Origin: Streptomyces aureus | GTDB lineage: Bacteria > Actinomycetota > Actinomycetes > Streptomycetales > Streptomycetaceae | DNA length: 64,000 nt | Direction: 5' to 3' | Assembly (NCBI RefSeq): GCF_000725495.1 | Contig: NZ_KL647042.1 | Span: 124,001 to 188,000 of the forward strand | Notes under the pieces: model-generated | Databases searched by the model: none | What the model saw: the letters and a program-made list of their open reading frames with translations, nothing else | What the model was told of the DNA's origin: nothing | Made by a program: the position numbers and the translations under genes | Shown here: in pieces, positions 36,350 to 44,991 of the stretch | How the letters are laid out: each line of letters starts with the position of its first letter | How positions within the stretch are numbered: the stretch's first letter is position 1

Positions 36350-37663
36350 ATGACGGAACCGGCAGTGAGTGTCTCTCCCTACTGGGAGATCACCTTCGAC
36401 GCGGACGGGGACGTGGACGGTCGCGAACGCGACCGGCTCCTCGATCAGGTGCGGCGGCGCAAGGTCCGCGACCTGATCGTGTTCGCGCACGGCTGGAACA
36501 ACGACCGTTCGACGGCGACGCGTATGTTCAGCCAGTTCTTCGAGCCCGTCCCCTCCCTCGCGCCCACCGCCCGCCTCGGCTACGTCGGGGTGGTCTGGCC
36601 CTCGATGCGGTTCTGCGACGAGCCGATCCCCGACTTCCCGCGCTCGGTGGCCGCCGGCGTCGCCGAGGACGGCGCCTCCCCGCTCGGCAAGGACACCCGG
36701 CACGCCCTCCTGGAGGTCTTCCCCGGCCGCGCCACCCTGGTCGAGCAGATCGTCCGGCTCCTCGACCAGCAGCCGGACGACGGGGCCTCGCTGGAGGAGT
36801 TCGGCCGTCTCGTACGGCTGCTCGTCGAGGCCCGGCCGCAGGGACCGGGGGTCTCGTTCGCGGCGGACACCCTCGCGGAGGGCGTTCCGGAGAGCGATCC
36901 GGAGATGCTCTTCGGCGACACCGCGGCGGTGTGCGCCGCGTTCGCGCAGGCGCTCTCCGGGACGGACGGCCCCTCGTTCGGGCTGCCCCGACTGTGGGAC
37001 GGAGCGCTCGAACTGCTGCGCCAGGCCACGTACTACGCCATGAAGAGACGGGCGGGCACCGTCGGTGAACGCGGGCTCGGGAGGGTGGTGGGGCAGCTCG
37101 CGGCGGCGGCGCCGGACGTGCGCGTCCATCTGATCGGGCACAGCTTCGGCGGCCGGCTGGTCTCCTTCGCGCTGCGCGGGCTGCCCTCCGGAGTGCACAC
37201 CGTGAAGTCGGTGACGCTGCTCCAAGGCGCCTTCTCCCACTACGCGTTCGCCCCGCGGCTGCCCCACGACCCGCGCGCGAGCGGGGTGCTGGACGGGCAG
37301 TACCACCGCATCGACGGCCCGCTGGTGTGCTGCTACTCCCACTTCGACGAGGCGCTCGGCACGGTCTATCCGCTGGCCTCGCGGATGGCGGGGGACGACC
37401 GGTCGGTCGTGGCGGACTTCGGCATCGGCGGCATGCTCGGCGCGCAGTGGGGCGCGATGGGCCACGACGGGGTGCAGGCGGTGCCGGGGACGGCATCGTT
37501 CACGCTCACCGAGGCGCTGCGGACGCGGCTGCCGGTCTCGGGGTGCGTGAACGTCGACGCCGCCTCGGTGGTGTGCCGGGGCGGCGCTCCCGCGGGCGCG
37601 CACAGCGACATCTGTCATCGCGAGCTGGCCCAGGTGGTGCTGGCGGCGGGCCGCGTCGGGTGA
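36350..37663 (+). CDS. Alpha/beta-hydrolase-fold protein
   Basis: 437 residues from ATG 36350. Early strand and oxyanion region LIVFAHGWNNDRSTATRMF, then a long insertion (about 75-240), then the nucleophile elbow LIGHSFGGRLVSFALRG. A late histidine candidate is MGHDGVQAV. No signal peptide, so probably cytosolic. It looks like the large serine hydrolases of actinomycetes annotated only as hypothetical; substrate unknown. Confidence 0.8.
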   Translation: MTEPAVSVSPYWEITFDADGDVDGRERDRLLDQVRRRKVRDLIVFAHGWNNDRSTATRMFSQFFEPVPSLAPTARLGYVGVVWPSMRFCDEPIPDFPRSVAAGVAEDGASPLGKDTRHALLEVFPGRATLVEQIVRLLDQQPDDGASLEEFGRLVRLLVEARPQGPGVSFAADTLAEGVPESDPEMLFGDTAAVCAAFAQALSGTDGPSFGLPRLWDGALELLRQATYYAMKRRAGTVGERGLGRVVGQLAAAAPDVRVHLIGHSFGGRLVSFALRGLPSGVHTVKSVTLLQGAFSHYAFAPRLPHDPRASGVLDGQYHRIDGPLVCCYSHFDEALGTVYPLASRMAGDDRSVVADFGIGGMLGAQWGAMGHDGVQAVPGTASFTLTEALRTRLPVSGCVNVDAASVVCRGGAPAGAHSDICHRELAQVVLAAGRVG

Positions 37664-37683
37664 CCCGCCGCCGCGTCGTCGCC

Positions 37684-37703
37684 GGCCGCCCCCGAGGGCG
37701 GTC
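37684..37703. terminator. Small hairpin between convergent genes
   Basis: An 8-bp stem with one G-U (37684-37691 with 37696-37703) and loop CCGA, between the hydrolase and penicillin-acylase stops. Confidence 0.5.
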
Positions 37704-37723
37704 GCGGCGGCGCCGTCTCCTGC

Positions 37724-40516
37724 CTATCGGTGCGAGGTGTACTCGACGACCTGCTGGAACGTCGGCCGGTTCTGCCAGGTGATCTTGCCGTGCTTGATGC
37801 CGCCGAGCGTCCGCTGGACGATCGAGTCGGCGCACCACTGGTCGCCCGCCGAGCACTGGTCGTCGCCGGGGTAGACGGTCGATGCGCTCTTGCCGGCCGC
37901 CTCCTTCAGCGAGCTGATCAGCAGGTCACGGCAGGCGGTCAGGCTGCCGCCGCCGCAGTACGTCCGGGACAGGCCGCCCTGCACGGACTGCCCGAGCACC
38001 GTCCGGATGTCCTTGTCGACATAGCTCCACCAGCCGTACTGGAAGGAGCTTCCGGCGTGCGAGCCGGTCGGTCCGTGTCCGGCGGAGGGCGCCTCGTCGA
38101 CGGGGAGGTTGTTGCCGAAGGCGGTGTACAGGTCGCTCCCGAGCCCCGGCTGGAACTCCGCCTTGACCAGCAGCGGCCACCAGGCGTCCAGGATGCGGAT
38201 CGCGTCGGCGTTGGCGTAGGTGTGCGAACCCGCCGAGGTCTCCGTGCGCCTGGCTCCCGCGGTCACCCAGGCGGACAGCTTGCTCACGGCCGCGGCGGCC
38301 GTGGTGTCCGTGACCGTGGAGCTGTTGACGACCTTGAGCAGGTTCGGGAGCACGTCCTCGGCCCGCAGGTCGGCGAGCGAGGCGTCGGACATCGCCTTCA
38401 CCAGCGCGGACCTGGTCACTCCGCCCGCCGCGACCAGCTTGGACACGCGGTCCTCCAGGAGGTCGCCGCGGTGCACCGAGCCGTCGCCCCAGGAAGCCGT
38501 GGTGTAGTCCTTGGCCTGCTTGTTGTTCCAGGAGATGTAGTAGTCCTGGTCCACCGAGTTGGGGTGCGCGGACGCCGGGGTGTAACCGGCCGTGTTGGTG
38601 GCCGGGTCCCAGTTCTGCCACTCGTACGCGGCCTGCGCCCACACCGGGAACTCGGCGTCGACCCCGCTCGCCCGGACCGGGTTGTCGCCGCTGTTGTAGT
38701 AGGCGGTGTGCGCCGAGTCGGCGTAGAACCAGTTGAAGGTGTAGTTGATGTTCTGCACCGCGCTCTGGAAGGTCGCCGGGCTCTTCACGAAGTCCGGGTC
38801 GTTGAGCATCTGGAAGCCGATGATCGAGTCGGCCTCGTGCATGAAGGAACTGCGCAGGGTGGTGTACGCGACCTTCTTGCCGCCCACCGTCGCGCGGTAC
38901 TCCACGGGCCCGTACTTGGTGCGGTAGACCTGCATCCGGTACGAGCCGGCGGCGGTGCCGTCGGCCACGGTCGGCTTCCAGGAGTTGGTCCGCTCGACCT
39001 TGTCCATCGCCGTGCAGGTGCCGTGGTACAGGTAGTGGTAGTCGTCCTGGCACAGTTCGACGGCGTAGGTGTCGATGATGTCCTGGCCCGAGGTCGTCGC
39101 GCTCCAGGAGTAGTCCTGGCCCCGGCCGAGTTCGACGTACATGCTCAGGCCCGCGAAGGAGGCGCCGCGCGCGCTGATCCCGGGTCCCTGGATCTCCTGG
39201 AGCATCAGCAGCTGTGGCGTGAAATAGCCGGTCTGCGGTCCGAAGACGGCGATGGGGTGGCCGCTGGCGGTGTGCTTCCCGCTGACCACCAGGGCGTTGG
39301 ACATACCGCGCTTGGCGGAGGTCAGGGAGGTCTTGGCGGCCGTGGCCGAGGCGCTGGTGGCGCTCGCGGTGGCCGCGCTGCCGGTACGGTCGTAGACCAG
39401 CGGTTCCTGGCTCACCGAGCCGGCGTCGGGCAGCGCCTCGCCCTGGAGGCTGTCCGGCCGGGAGGCGTAGGGGAAGCTCTCGCCGTTGTGCAGGGTGAGC
39501 GCGGCTTCGGGGTCGTTGCGCTCGCGGAAGGACTCCCAGACCTTGGTGCCCTCGGTCACTCCGTACTGGTTCTGGGCGGCGAGCAGCGACAGGGCGTTGT
39601 TGACCTCGCCGCCGCCTCCGGAGCCGAAGAGCGAGCCGATGACGGAGGCCAGCGCGACCAGGTCGGTGAGCTTGAAGTGGTCGATGGTGCCGGCGTTGGT
39701 GATGGAGTCCTTGTGGCCGGTCAGGACGTACTCGCCGGGGAAGTAGCGACCGCTGTCGGAGGCGTCGATGTAGGCGTTGATGCCGTCGATGTAGGCGTTG
39801 GCGTCGGCGAGGGCCTGGGTGCCGCGGGCTCCGGCCCTGCTGGTCGCCTCGTCGATCTGGGCCTGCAGATCGGCCTCGGTGTAGGGCGCGTTGCGCCAGA
39901 ACTCCTGCTCCAGACCCTGGTTGGAGGCCGCGCCGCCGGCGAAGCTGGTCAGCTGGCCGCGTCCGACGTGCCGGAAGACGTCCATCAGCCACAGCCGGTC
40001 CTGGGCGGCGGCGTATCCGGCGCCGTACTCGGTGCCGTAGCGGGTGGTTCCGGAGATGTGCGGGACGCCCGTCTTCTTGTCGCGGACGATCGCGACGTCG
40101 GTGCGCCCGCCGGGCTTGGTGGTCGACTCGACCTGGCCCGAGGCGACGCCGAAGGAGGCGTCGTTGAAGAAGTCGTTGATCTTGGCGTCGGTCAGGGTCG
40201 AGTAGCCCGAGGCCAGGTTGCCGTACAGGCCGAGCTGGTCCTCGGCATGGCTCGGCTGGGTGCCGAAGGCCTGGTTGAGCAGGATCTGGGCGAGGGTGGC
40301 GTTGCCGTTCTCACCGGGCGGCAGGATGTCGGAGCACTGGCCGCCGCAGTAGTCGTTCGCGGCGGCCGTCGTCGAGGTGTCCGCGGCCGCCGCCTGGGAA
40401 AGCGGCGACAAAAGACCGGCAATGAGCACGCATAGGGATGCTGCCTTGAGGAACTTGGGGAATCTGCGGGGAGTTCTCAGTCTGTCCAAGGTGGTGCGTG
40501 GGGTGCTCGGTGGCAT
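37724..40516 (-). CDS. Secreted penicillin acylase family protein (Ntn hydrolase)
   Basis: 930 residues from ATG 40516, TAGGAG upstream. A signal peptide (about 1-45, FLKAASLCVLIAGLLSPLSQ) leads to the alpha chain with DVFRHVGRGQLTSF (family RxGR-type helix). A spacer follows, then the self-cleavage point before Ser of RGMSNALVVSGKHTASG (Ser about 406), which becomes the N-terminal nucleophile of the beta chain. The enzyme should cut amide bonds outside the cell. Homologues act on acyl-homoserine lactones, cyclic lipopeptides or beta-lactam side chains. Length is near the acylase/QuiP type. It stands alone. Confidence 0.92.
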   Translation of the reverse strand: MPPSTPRTTLDRLRTPRRFPKFLKAASLCVLIAGLLSPLSQAAAADTSTTAAANDYCGGQCSDILPPGENGNATLAQILLNQAFGTQPSHAEDQLGLYGNLASGYSTLTDAKINDFFNDASFGVASGQVESTTKPGGRTDVAIVRDKKTGVPHISGTTRYGTEYGAGYAAAQDRLWLMDVFRHVGRGQLTSFAGGAASNQGLEQEFWRNAPYTEADLQAQIDEATSRAGARGTQALADANAYIDGINAYIDASDSGRYFPGEYVLTGHKDSITNAGTIDHFKLTDLVALASVIGSLFGSGGGGEVNNALSLLAAQNQYGVTEGTKVWESFRERNDPEAALTLHNGESFPYASRPDSLQGEALPDAGSVSQEPLVYDRTGSAATASATSASATAAKTSLTSAKRGMSNALVVSGKHTASGHPIAVFGPQTGYFTPQLLMLQEIQGPGISARGASFAGLSMYVELGRGQDYSWSATTSGQDIIDTYAVELCQDDYHYLYHGTCTAMDKVERTNSWKPTVADGTAAGSYRMQVYRTKYGPVEYRATVGGKKVAYTTLRSSFMHEADSIIGFQMLNDPDFVKSPATFQSAVQNINYTFNWFYADSAHTAYYNSGDNPVRASGVDAEFPVWAQAAYEWQNWDPATNTAGYTPASAHPNSVDQDYYISWNNKQAKDYTTASWGDGSVHRGDLLEDRVSKLVAAGGVTRSALVKAMSDASLADLRAEDVLPNLLKVVNSSTVTDTTAAAAVSKLSAWVTAGARRTETSAGSHTYANADAIRILDAWWPLLVKAEFQPGLGSDLYTAFGNNLPVDEAPSAGHGPTGSHAGSSFQYGWWSYVDKDIRTVLGQSVQGGLSRTYCGGGSLTACRDLLISSLKEAAGKSASTVYPGDDQCSAGDQWCADSIVQRTLGGIKHGKITWQNRPTFQQVVEYTSHR

Positions 40517-40813
40517 GTCGGCTCCTACCGATGGGGGTGGCCGGACGTTACCGCCGGTATCCCCGCGTTTGAAGATGAACATGCGTCAGTTTTTTGGATT
40601 CACAGTGAGTGAGGGAGCGCCGGGGAACCGGCGGACGGCCGGCCGACGGGGACGGGAGGCGGGTCCAGGACACATCGCGGGTGGCTCGCGGGGGGCCGTC
40701 GAAAAATTGGATGGAGCCGAATCGCTTGTCGATACGTCTACTCGACGACGTCCGTACGGGACGGCGCCGAAGTGACCGGAGTTCAGGTGCAGGTGTGACG
40801 GAGGTGCAGGACG

Positions 40814-41416
40814 ATGGCCGGTTTCCGGAGTCTGGCGAGACAGGCGCGAGATCCGAGGTGTGATCTGGCACTGCGGCGGTACTCACTGCGCAAGTGCCTG
40901 GAGAGGTTCGCCCCCTACGGGCATCGGGCGACCTGGGACCACCTGTGTTCCCGGGCCGGGTTCGGTCCCGAGGACCGCTCCCCCGATCCGGCGCGGCTCG
41001 TGGCCGCACTGGACGAGCTGGAGGAGGCCCGTTCCGTCTGGCTCGCCTACGAGGCCGAGTTCGCCGAGCGCCGCAAGAAGGAGAAGCACGACGGACTGCG
41101 CAGGCCCGGCAGTGTCGACGACTGGCACCGGCTGACCTGGGGCGGTTTCGGCGTCGCCTGGTGCGACAACCCCCGTGTCCACCCCCATGAACCGCTGGCC
41201 GAGGTGCTGCGCCGGCTGATCGCGGCACTGGAGCGCGCGCCGGGCACCGTCTGCCCCGTGTGCACCGGAGAGCGCCTCGTCTGGATGTACGACCTGGCCC
41301 ACGAACCGTCGTCGGGCCCCGTCTGCACGAGCTGCGGCATCGTGGTGCCACGGCCCGTCCTGACCCCGGAGGCGCTCGCCGGCGCCCGGCGCAGCCGGCT
41401 GCTCGTGTCCGCGTGA
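40814..41416 (+). CDS. Conserved hypothetical protein with C-terminal zinc ribbon
   Basis: 200 residues from ATG 40814. N-terminal basic helical half (SLRKCLERFAPYGHRATWDH). The C-terminal part carries CPVC (about residue 152) and CTSC (about 176), spaced like a zinc ribbon, with a RLVWMYDLAHE strand between. It may bind nucleic acid. It lies 158 bases upstream of an RNA ligase on the same strand; whether they share a promoter cannot be told. Confidence 0.65.
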   Translation: MAGFRSLARQARDPRCDLALRRYSLRKCLERFAPYGHRATWDHLCSRAGFGPEDRSPDPARLVAALDELEEARSVWLAYEAEFAERRKKEKHDGLRRPGSVDDWHRLTWGGFGVAWCDNPRVHPHEPLAEVLRRLIAALERAPGTVCPVCTGERLVWMYDLAHEPSSGPVCTSCGIVVPRPVLTPEALAGARRSRLLVSA

Positions 41417-41574
41417 CCGCCCTTCCCGGCCGAGCGGCCCGCCCGCGCGGCCGGGTGTACGCCGAAACCGCGGGGCGGTGACGGTAGCAGCAGGAAATCC
41501 GCTGGTTCCAGCCGTTTCCCGTACGGACAGTTGGGGGCGATGAAACACGGCTGAGCAACCCCAGGGGGTCCCCC

Positions 41575-42681
41575 ATGTCGACGCTGCGCGTCACCGCCGA
41601 AGTGCTGACGATCCACGAACATCCGAACGCCGACGCGCTCGAGCTGGCCCAGGTGGGCCTGTACCGGGCCGTGGTCGCCAAGGGCGCTTACCGCACCGGC
41701 GAGTGGGCGCTGTACATCCCGGAGCAGTCCGTGCTCCCGGCCCCGCTGATCGAGGAACTGGGGCTGACGGGACGGCTGGCGGGCAGTGCGTCGGACCGGG
41801 TCAAGGCGGTGCGGCTGCGCGGGGAGCTGTCGCAGGGCATCGTGTGCCGTCCCGGGGCGCTGGCGGACGTCGACCTGGAACGGGCCGCCGAAGAGGGCAC
41901 GGACTTCGCGGAGTTCCTCGGCATCGCGAAATGGGTGCCGCCGATCCCGCCCACGATGAACGGCGACGTCGAGGCCGCGCCCGATCTGCTGCCCTGGGTC
42001 GACATCGAGAACATCCAGCGGTATCCGGACATCTTCACGGCGGGCGAACCGGTCGTGGTGACCGAGAAGCTGCACGGTTCGGCCTGTCTGCTGACCTACC
42101 TCGCCGACGAGGACCGCGTCCAGGTGTCCTCCAAGGGCTTCGGCGCCAAGTCCCTGGCGCTGAAGGAGGATCCGCGCAATCTGTACTGGCGCGCGGTGCA
42201 CGGCCACGGGGTCGCGCGGGCCGCCGCCGGGATCGCCCGGCGCCTCGGCGCGCGCCGCGTCGGCATCTTCGGCGAGGTGTACGGAGCGGGCGTGCAGGAT
42301 CTGACGTACGGCGCCGACGGCCGCCGCGAGACGATCGGCTACGCCGTGTTCGACGTGTCCGCGGAGATCGGCGGCGAGGTCCGCTGGCTGGACGCCGAGG
42401 AGCTGCTGGCGGGCGAACTCCCGCTCGTACCCCGGCTGTACGCGGGTCCGTACGACGTCGCGCGCGTGCTGGAGATCGCCTCCGGCAACGAGACCGTGTC
42501 CGGGAGCGCGCTGCATCTGCGCGAGGGCGTGGTGATCCGGCCCGGGGCTCCGGCTCCCGGCGGGCCGGAGGGCGCCTTCGTCGCCGCCGAGCGCTACAGC
42601 CCGGTGACGGGCGGCCGGGCCATAGCCAAGGCGGTCAGCCCGGCCTATCTGACCCGCAAGGGCGGCACCGAGTACGAGTGA
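41575..42681 (+). CDS. ATP-dependent RNA ligase, Rnl5/DraRnl type
   Basis: 368 residues from ATG 41575. The N-terminal domain (1-155) is OB-like. The C-terminal part is a nucleotidyltransferase: motif I TEKLHGSA with adenylated Lys165, motif III FGEVYG (232-237), motif IV EGVVIRP (317-323), motif V AKAVSPAY (Lys352). This is the DRB0094 family of Deinococcus, which seals 3'-OH/5'-phosphate RNA nicks. No end-healing kinase/phosphatase or toxin gene is adjacent. Its role in RNA repair is inferred from the family. Confidence 0.9.
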   Translation: MSTLRVTAEVLTIHEHPNADALELAQVGLYRAVVAKGAYRTGEWALYIPEQSVLPAPLIEELGLTGRLAGSASDRVKAVRLRGELSQGIVCRPGALADVDLERAAEEGTDFAEFLGIAKWVPPIPPTMNGDVEAAPDLLPWVDIENIQRYPDIFTAGEPVVVTEKLHGSACLLTYLADEDRVQVSSKGFGAKSLALKEDPRNLYWRAVHGHGVARAAAGIARRLGARRVGIFGEVYGAGVQDLTYGADGRRETIGYAVFDVSAEIGGEVRWLDAEELLAGELPLVPRLYAGPYDVARVLEIASGNETVSGSALHLREGVVIRPGAPAPGGPEGAFVAAERYSPVTGGRAIAKAVSPAYLTRKGGTEYE

Positions 42682-42704
42682 GGCGGGCGCGGGCGGGGGA
42701 CGCG

Positions 42705-43283
42705 TCAGCGGCAGTCCCCCGCCGTCGGCTCCCGCAGCGGACCCGGTGCGCACGCCCCCGTCGGCCCGGACTTCTCGCGCACGGGCGGCGGCCCGGGCTC
42801 CTCTCGCGCGGGCGCCGGCCGGGTCCCGGCGCGCTCCACCATGAGCCGGGAGCCGGCCGTGCGCTCGCCGAGGACGTCGTCGGGGTTGGAGAGCACGCAG
42901 GTCTCCAGGGACAGACAGCCGCAGCCGATGCAGTCCGTGAGGTGATCGCGCAGCCGGCCGAGCTGCTTGATGCGTTCGTCGAGTTCGGAGCGCCAGGCCT
43001 CGGACAGCCGGGCCCAGTCCTCCCGCGTCGGGGTGCGCTCCTCGGGGAGTTCGGCGAGCGCCTCGCGGATGGTGGCCAGCGGGATGCCGACGCGCTGGGC
43101 GGCCCGGACGAAGGCGACCCGGCGCAGCGCGTCACGGTGGTAGCGGCGCTGGTTGCCCGAGGTGCGGCGGCTGCTGATCAGGCCCTTGGACTCGTAGAAG
43201 TGCAGGGCGGAGACGGCCGCGCCGCTGCGGGCCGACAACTGTCCGACGGTCAGCTCGTGGACCGTCTCGGGGATCTGGGGCAC
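42705..43283 (-). CDS. soxR: Redox-sensitive MerR-family regulator SoxR
   Basis: 192 residues from GTG 43283. MerR helix-turn-helix (about 11-80: [20 protein letters not shown]), dimerisation helix, and the [2Fe-2S] ligands Cys118, Cys121, Cys123 and Cys129 in [13 protein letters not shown]. In Streptomyces SoxR responds to redox-active pigments and induces a few oxidoreductases and transporters rather than SoxS. The C-terminal tail (about 145-192, Pro/Glu-rich) is longer than in E. coli SoxR, as is usual in Streptomyces. Divergent from the maoC-like gene. Confidence 0.94.
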   Translation of the reverse strand: MPQIPETVHELTVGQLSARSGAAVSALHFYESKGLISSRRTSGNQRRYHRDALRRVAFVRAAQRVGIPLATIREALAELPEERTPTREDWARLSEAWRSELDERIKQLGRLRDHLTDCIGCGCLSLETCVLSNPDDVLGERTAGSRLMVERAGTRPAPAREEPGPPPVREKSGPTGACAPGPLREPTAGDCR

Positions 43284-43320
43284 GTCCCCAACCTACCTAC
43301 CGCGCCACCCGTCCGGTCCG

Positions 43321-43349
43321 TTGACATGTGCCTCCCGGGCGACCATGCT
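43321..43349 (+). promoter_or_regulatory. Probable promoter of the MaoC gene
   Basis: TTGACA at 43321-43326 and CATGCT at 43344-43349, spaced 17 bases. The operator at 43348-43363 overlaps the -10, as expected for repression. Confidence 0.5.
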
Positions 43350-43363
43350 AAGCAGTCGCTTAG
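43348..43363. promoter_or_regulatory. Operator palindrome CTAAGC-N4-GCTTAG
   Basis: ctaagcagtcgcttag, perfect six-base arms. A near copy (ctgagcgggcgcttag) lies at 44627-44642 before the TetR gene that follows maoC. Probable operator of that TetR. Confidence 0.65.
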
Positions 43364-43389
43364 ACTATGAGACGCGGGAGGCCAGGGAC

Positions 43390-43851
43390 ATGGCGGAGCC
43401 GAGGACGTTCACGACGGTCGAGGAGCTGCGCAGCGCCGTGGGCGAGCAGCTGGGTTACACGGACTGGGTCGAGATCGAGCAGAAGCGGATCGACCTCTTC
43501 GCGGAGGCGACCGGCGACCACCAGTGGATCCACGTCGACCCCGAGAAGGCCGCGGCGGGGCCGTTCGGCACCACGATCGCGCACGGCTATCTCACCCTGT
43601 CGCTCCTGCCGCTCTTCGGCCCCCAGCTGATCGCCGTCGAGGGCGTGAAGATGGGCGTCAACTACGGGACGAACAAGGTCCGCTTCCCCGCCCCCGTCCC
43701 GGTCGGCTCGCGGCTGCGCGCCACCGCGGCGATCACCGGGGTGGAGGACGTGCCGGGCGGGGTGCAGGTCTCCGTCGCCTTCACCGTGGAACGCGAGGGC
43801 GGCGACAAGCCGGTCTGCGTCGCCGAGTCGGTGGCGCGCTACTACCTCTGA
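43390..43851 (+). CDS. MaoC-family dehydratase (R-specific enoyl-CoA hydratase-like)
   Basis: 153 residues from ATG 43390. The hot-dog-fold motif is intact: FAEATGDHQWIHVDPEKA with catalytic Asp and His, then FGTTIAHGYLTLSL. It hydrates 2-enoyl-CoA to (R)-3-hydroxyacyl-CoA. The operator before it ties it to the fatty-acid-type TetR at 43951. Confidence 0.9.
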   Translation: MAEPRTFTTVEELRSAVGEQLGYTDWVEIEQKRIDLFAEATGDHQWIHVDPEKAAAGPFGTTIAHGYLTLSLLPLFGPQLIAVEGVKMGVNYGTNKVRFPAPVPVGSRLRATAAITGVEDVPGGVQVSVAFTVEREGGDKPVCVAESVARYYL

Positions 43852-43860
43852 ACGGGCCCC

Positions 43861-43886
43861 GCGCCGGGCTCCGAAGGGCCCGGCGC
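43861..43886. terminator. Hairpin between maoC and TetR genes
   Basis: A 9-bp stem (43861-43869 with 43878-43886) with an 8-base loop, ten bases after the maoC stop, between convergent genes. Confidence 0.6.
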
Positions 43887-43950
43887 CCGCCCCGGGCCCG
43901 GCGCGACCGGGACCCGGCGAGCCGGGCGGACGGGAACGACCGAACACGCC

Positions 43951-44577
43951 CTAGCCCTTGAAGCCCACCATCCGCCGGACCAGGTCGGCGTACAGCGCGC
44001 CGACCTCGTCCGGGGTCCGGGGACCGTCGACGTTGAACCAGCGGGCCACGTCGATGCACAGGGACAGCACGGCGAGGGTGGTGCCGGGGACGTCCGGGAC
44101 GTCGAACTCGCCCGTGGCGACACCGTCCTGGATGATGCGGCGCACCTCGGCGTCGACCTGGCGGCGCAGCGCGATGATCTCCGCGCGCGCCTCGGGCCCG
44201 AGGGCCTCCAGCTCGTACTGGACCACGCGCGCGGTGGTGTGCTGGCCCGCGTGCCAGCGTACGAAGGACCGCACGGCGTCGGAGAGCCGCTCGGCCGGAG
44301 TGCCCCCGGCGTCGGCCGCGGTGCGCACGATGTCCAGCGCCTTGTCGTGGCCGATCCGGCTGATCCGGTGAAGCAGCTCTTCCTTGGTCTTGTAGTGGAT
44401 GTACAGCGCGGCCGGGCTCATGCCCGCGCGGCCCGCGATGTCCCGGGTCGTCGTCGCGTGGTACCCGCGCTCGGCGAAGGCCTCCACCGCGGCGATCAGC
44501 AGCCGCCGCGCCGCGTCCGGGGTCACCTCGGCCCACGGCTGCATCTCGCCGCCGGGCGTCTCCTGCGCCGTACTCAT
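43951..44577 (-). CDS. TetR-family regulator, probably of maoC and itself
   Basis: 208 residues from ATG 44577 (MSTAQETPGGEMQPWAEVT); an upstream in-frame ATG would add 13 residues but lacks support. Helix-turn-helix: LLIAAVEAFAERGYHATTT and GMSPAALYIHYKTKEELL. The C-terminal domain resembles TetR regulators of lipid degradation. A 16-base palindrome before this gene and before maoC marks its likely regulon. Confidence 0.9.
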   Translation of the reverse strand: MSTAQETPGGEMQPWAEVTPDAARRLLIAAVEAFAERGYHATTTRDIAGRAGMSPAALYIHYKTKEELLHRISRIGHDKALDIVRTAADAGGTPAERLSDAVRSFVRWHAGQHTTARVVQYELEALGPEARAEIIALRRQVDAEVRRIIQDGVATGEFDVPDVPGTTLAVLSLCIDVARWFNVDGPRTPDEVGALYADLVRRMVGFKG

Positions 44578-44626
44578 CGCTGTTCGCCCCTTCTCGACTG
44601 ACAGGGTGAACACCATACCCCTGAAC

Positions 44627-44642
44627 CTGAGCGGGCGCTTAG
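44627..44642. promoter_or_regulatory. Operator palindrome, TetR autoregulation
   Basis: ctgagcgggcgcttag, one base from perfect and matching the maoC operator in both arms apart from that base. It lies 50 bases before the TetR start. Confidence 0.6.
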
Positions 44643-44670
44643 CGTCGATCGGGTCACGGCGGCACGGGGA

Positions 44671-44925
44671 TCAGAGCTTCTCGAAGGGGTCGTAGACCCG
44701 GCCGCCGGGCCGGCCGCCGTCCTGGCGGTCGCGGATCACCTTGGCCAGCGTGAAGGAGGACGTCACCAGGTAGAGGACGGCGATGGCCAGGAAGCCCCGC
44801 ACCCACGCGTCGGCCTGGAGCTTGAAGATGCCGAGCGCGGTGGCGGCCATCGCGACGGAGAAGGACGCCACGGCCTGCCCGTAGAAGGCGGCCGTGTTCT
44901 GGTGTTTGGCGGGTGTCTCGGTCAT
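44671..44925 (-). CDS. YiaA/YiaB-family inner membrane protein
   Basis: 84 residues from ATG 44925. Two membrane helices (about 18-34 and 40-60) in the YiaAB pattern: FYGQAVASFSVAMAATALGI and FLAIAVLYLVTSSFTLAKVI. Ends in a short charged tail. Function unknown. It is transcribed with the same polarity as the neighbouring acyl-CoA dehydrogenase, 66 bases after it. Confidence 0.85.
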   Translation of the reverse strand: MTETPAKHQNTAAFYGQAVASFSVAMAATALGIFKLQADAWVRGFLAIAVLYLVTSSFTLAKVIRDRQDGGRPGGRVYDPFEKL

Positions 44926-44991
44926 GGGGACAAGGATCGGCGGATGTGGCCCCCGCCACATCCGCCGTCGTACTCAGGGACGTACTCAGAC

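Noticed and set aside
37730..40435. 901-codon plus-strand frame opposite the penicillin acylase
   Set aside because: Val/Gly/Arg-rich shadow product without motifs; the acylase on the other strand is full length with signal peptide and nucleophile.
40609..40863. Small plus-strand frame upstream of the zinc-ribbon gene
   Set aside because: The composition is unlike a Streptomyces gene, it overlaps the better supported ATG at 40814, and it has no ribosome site.
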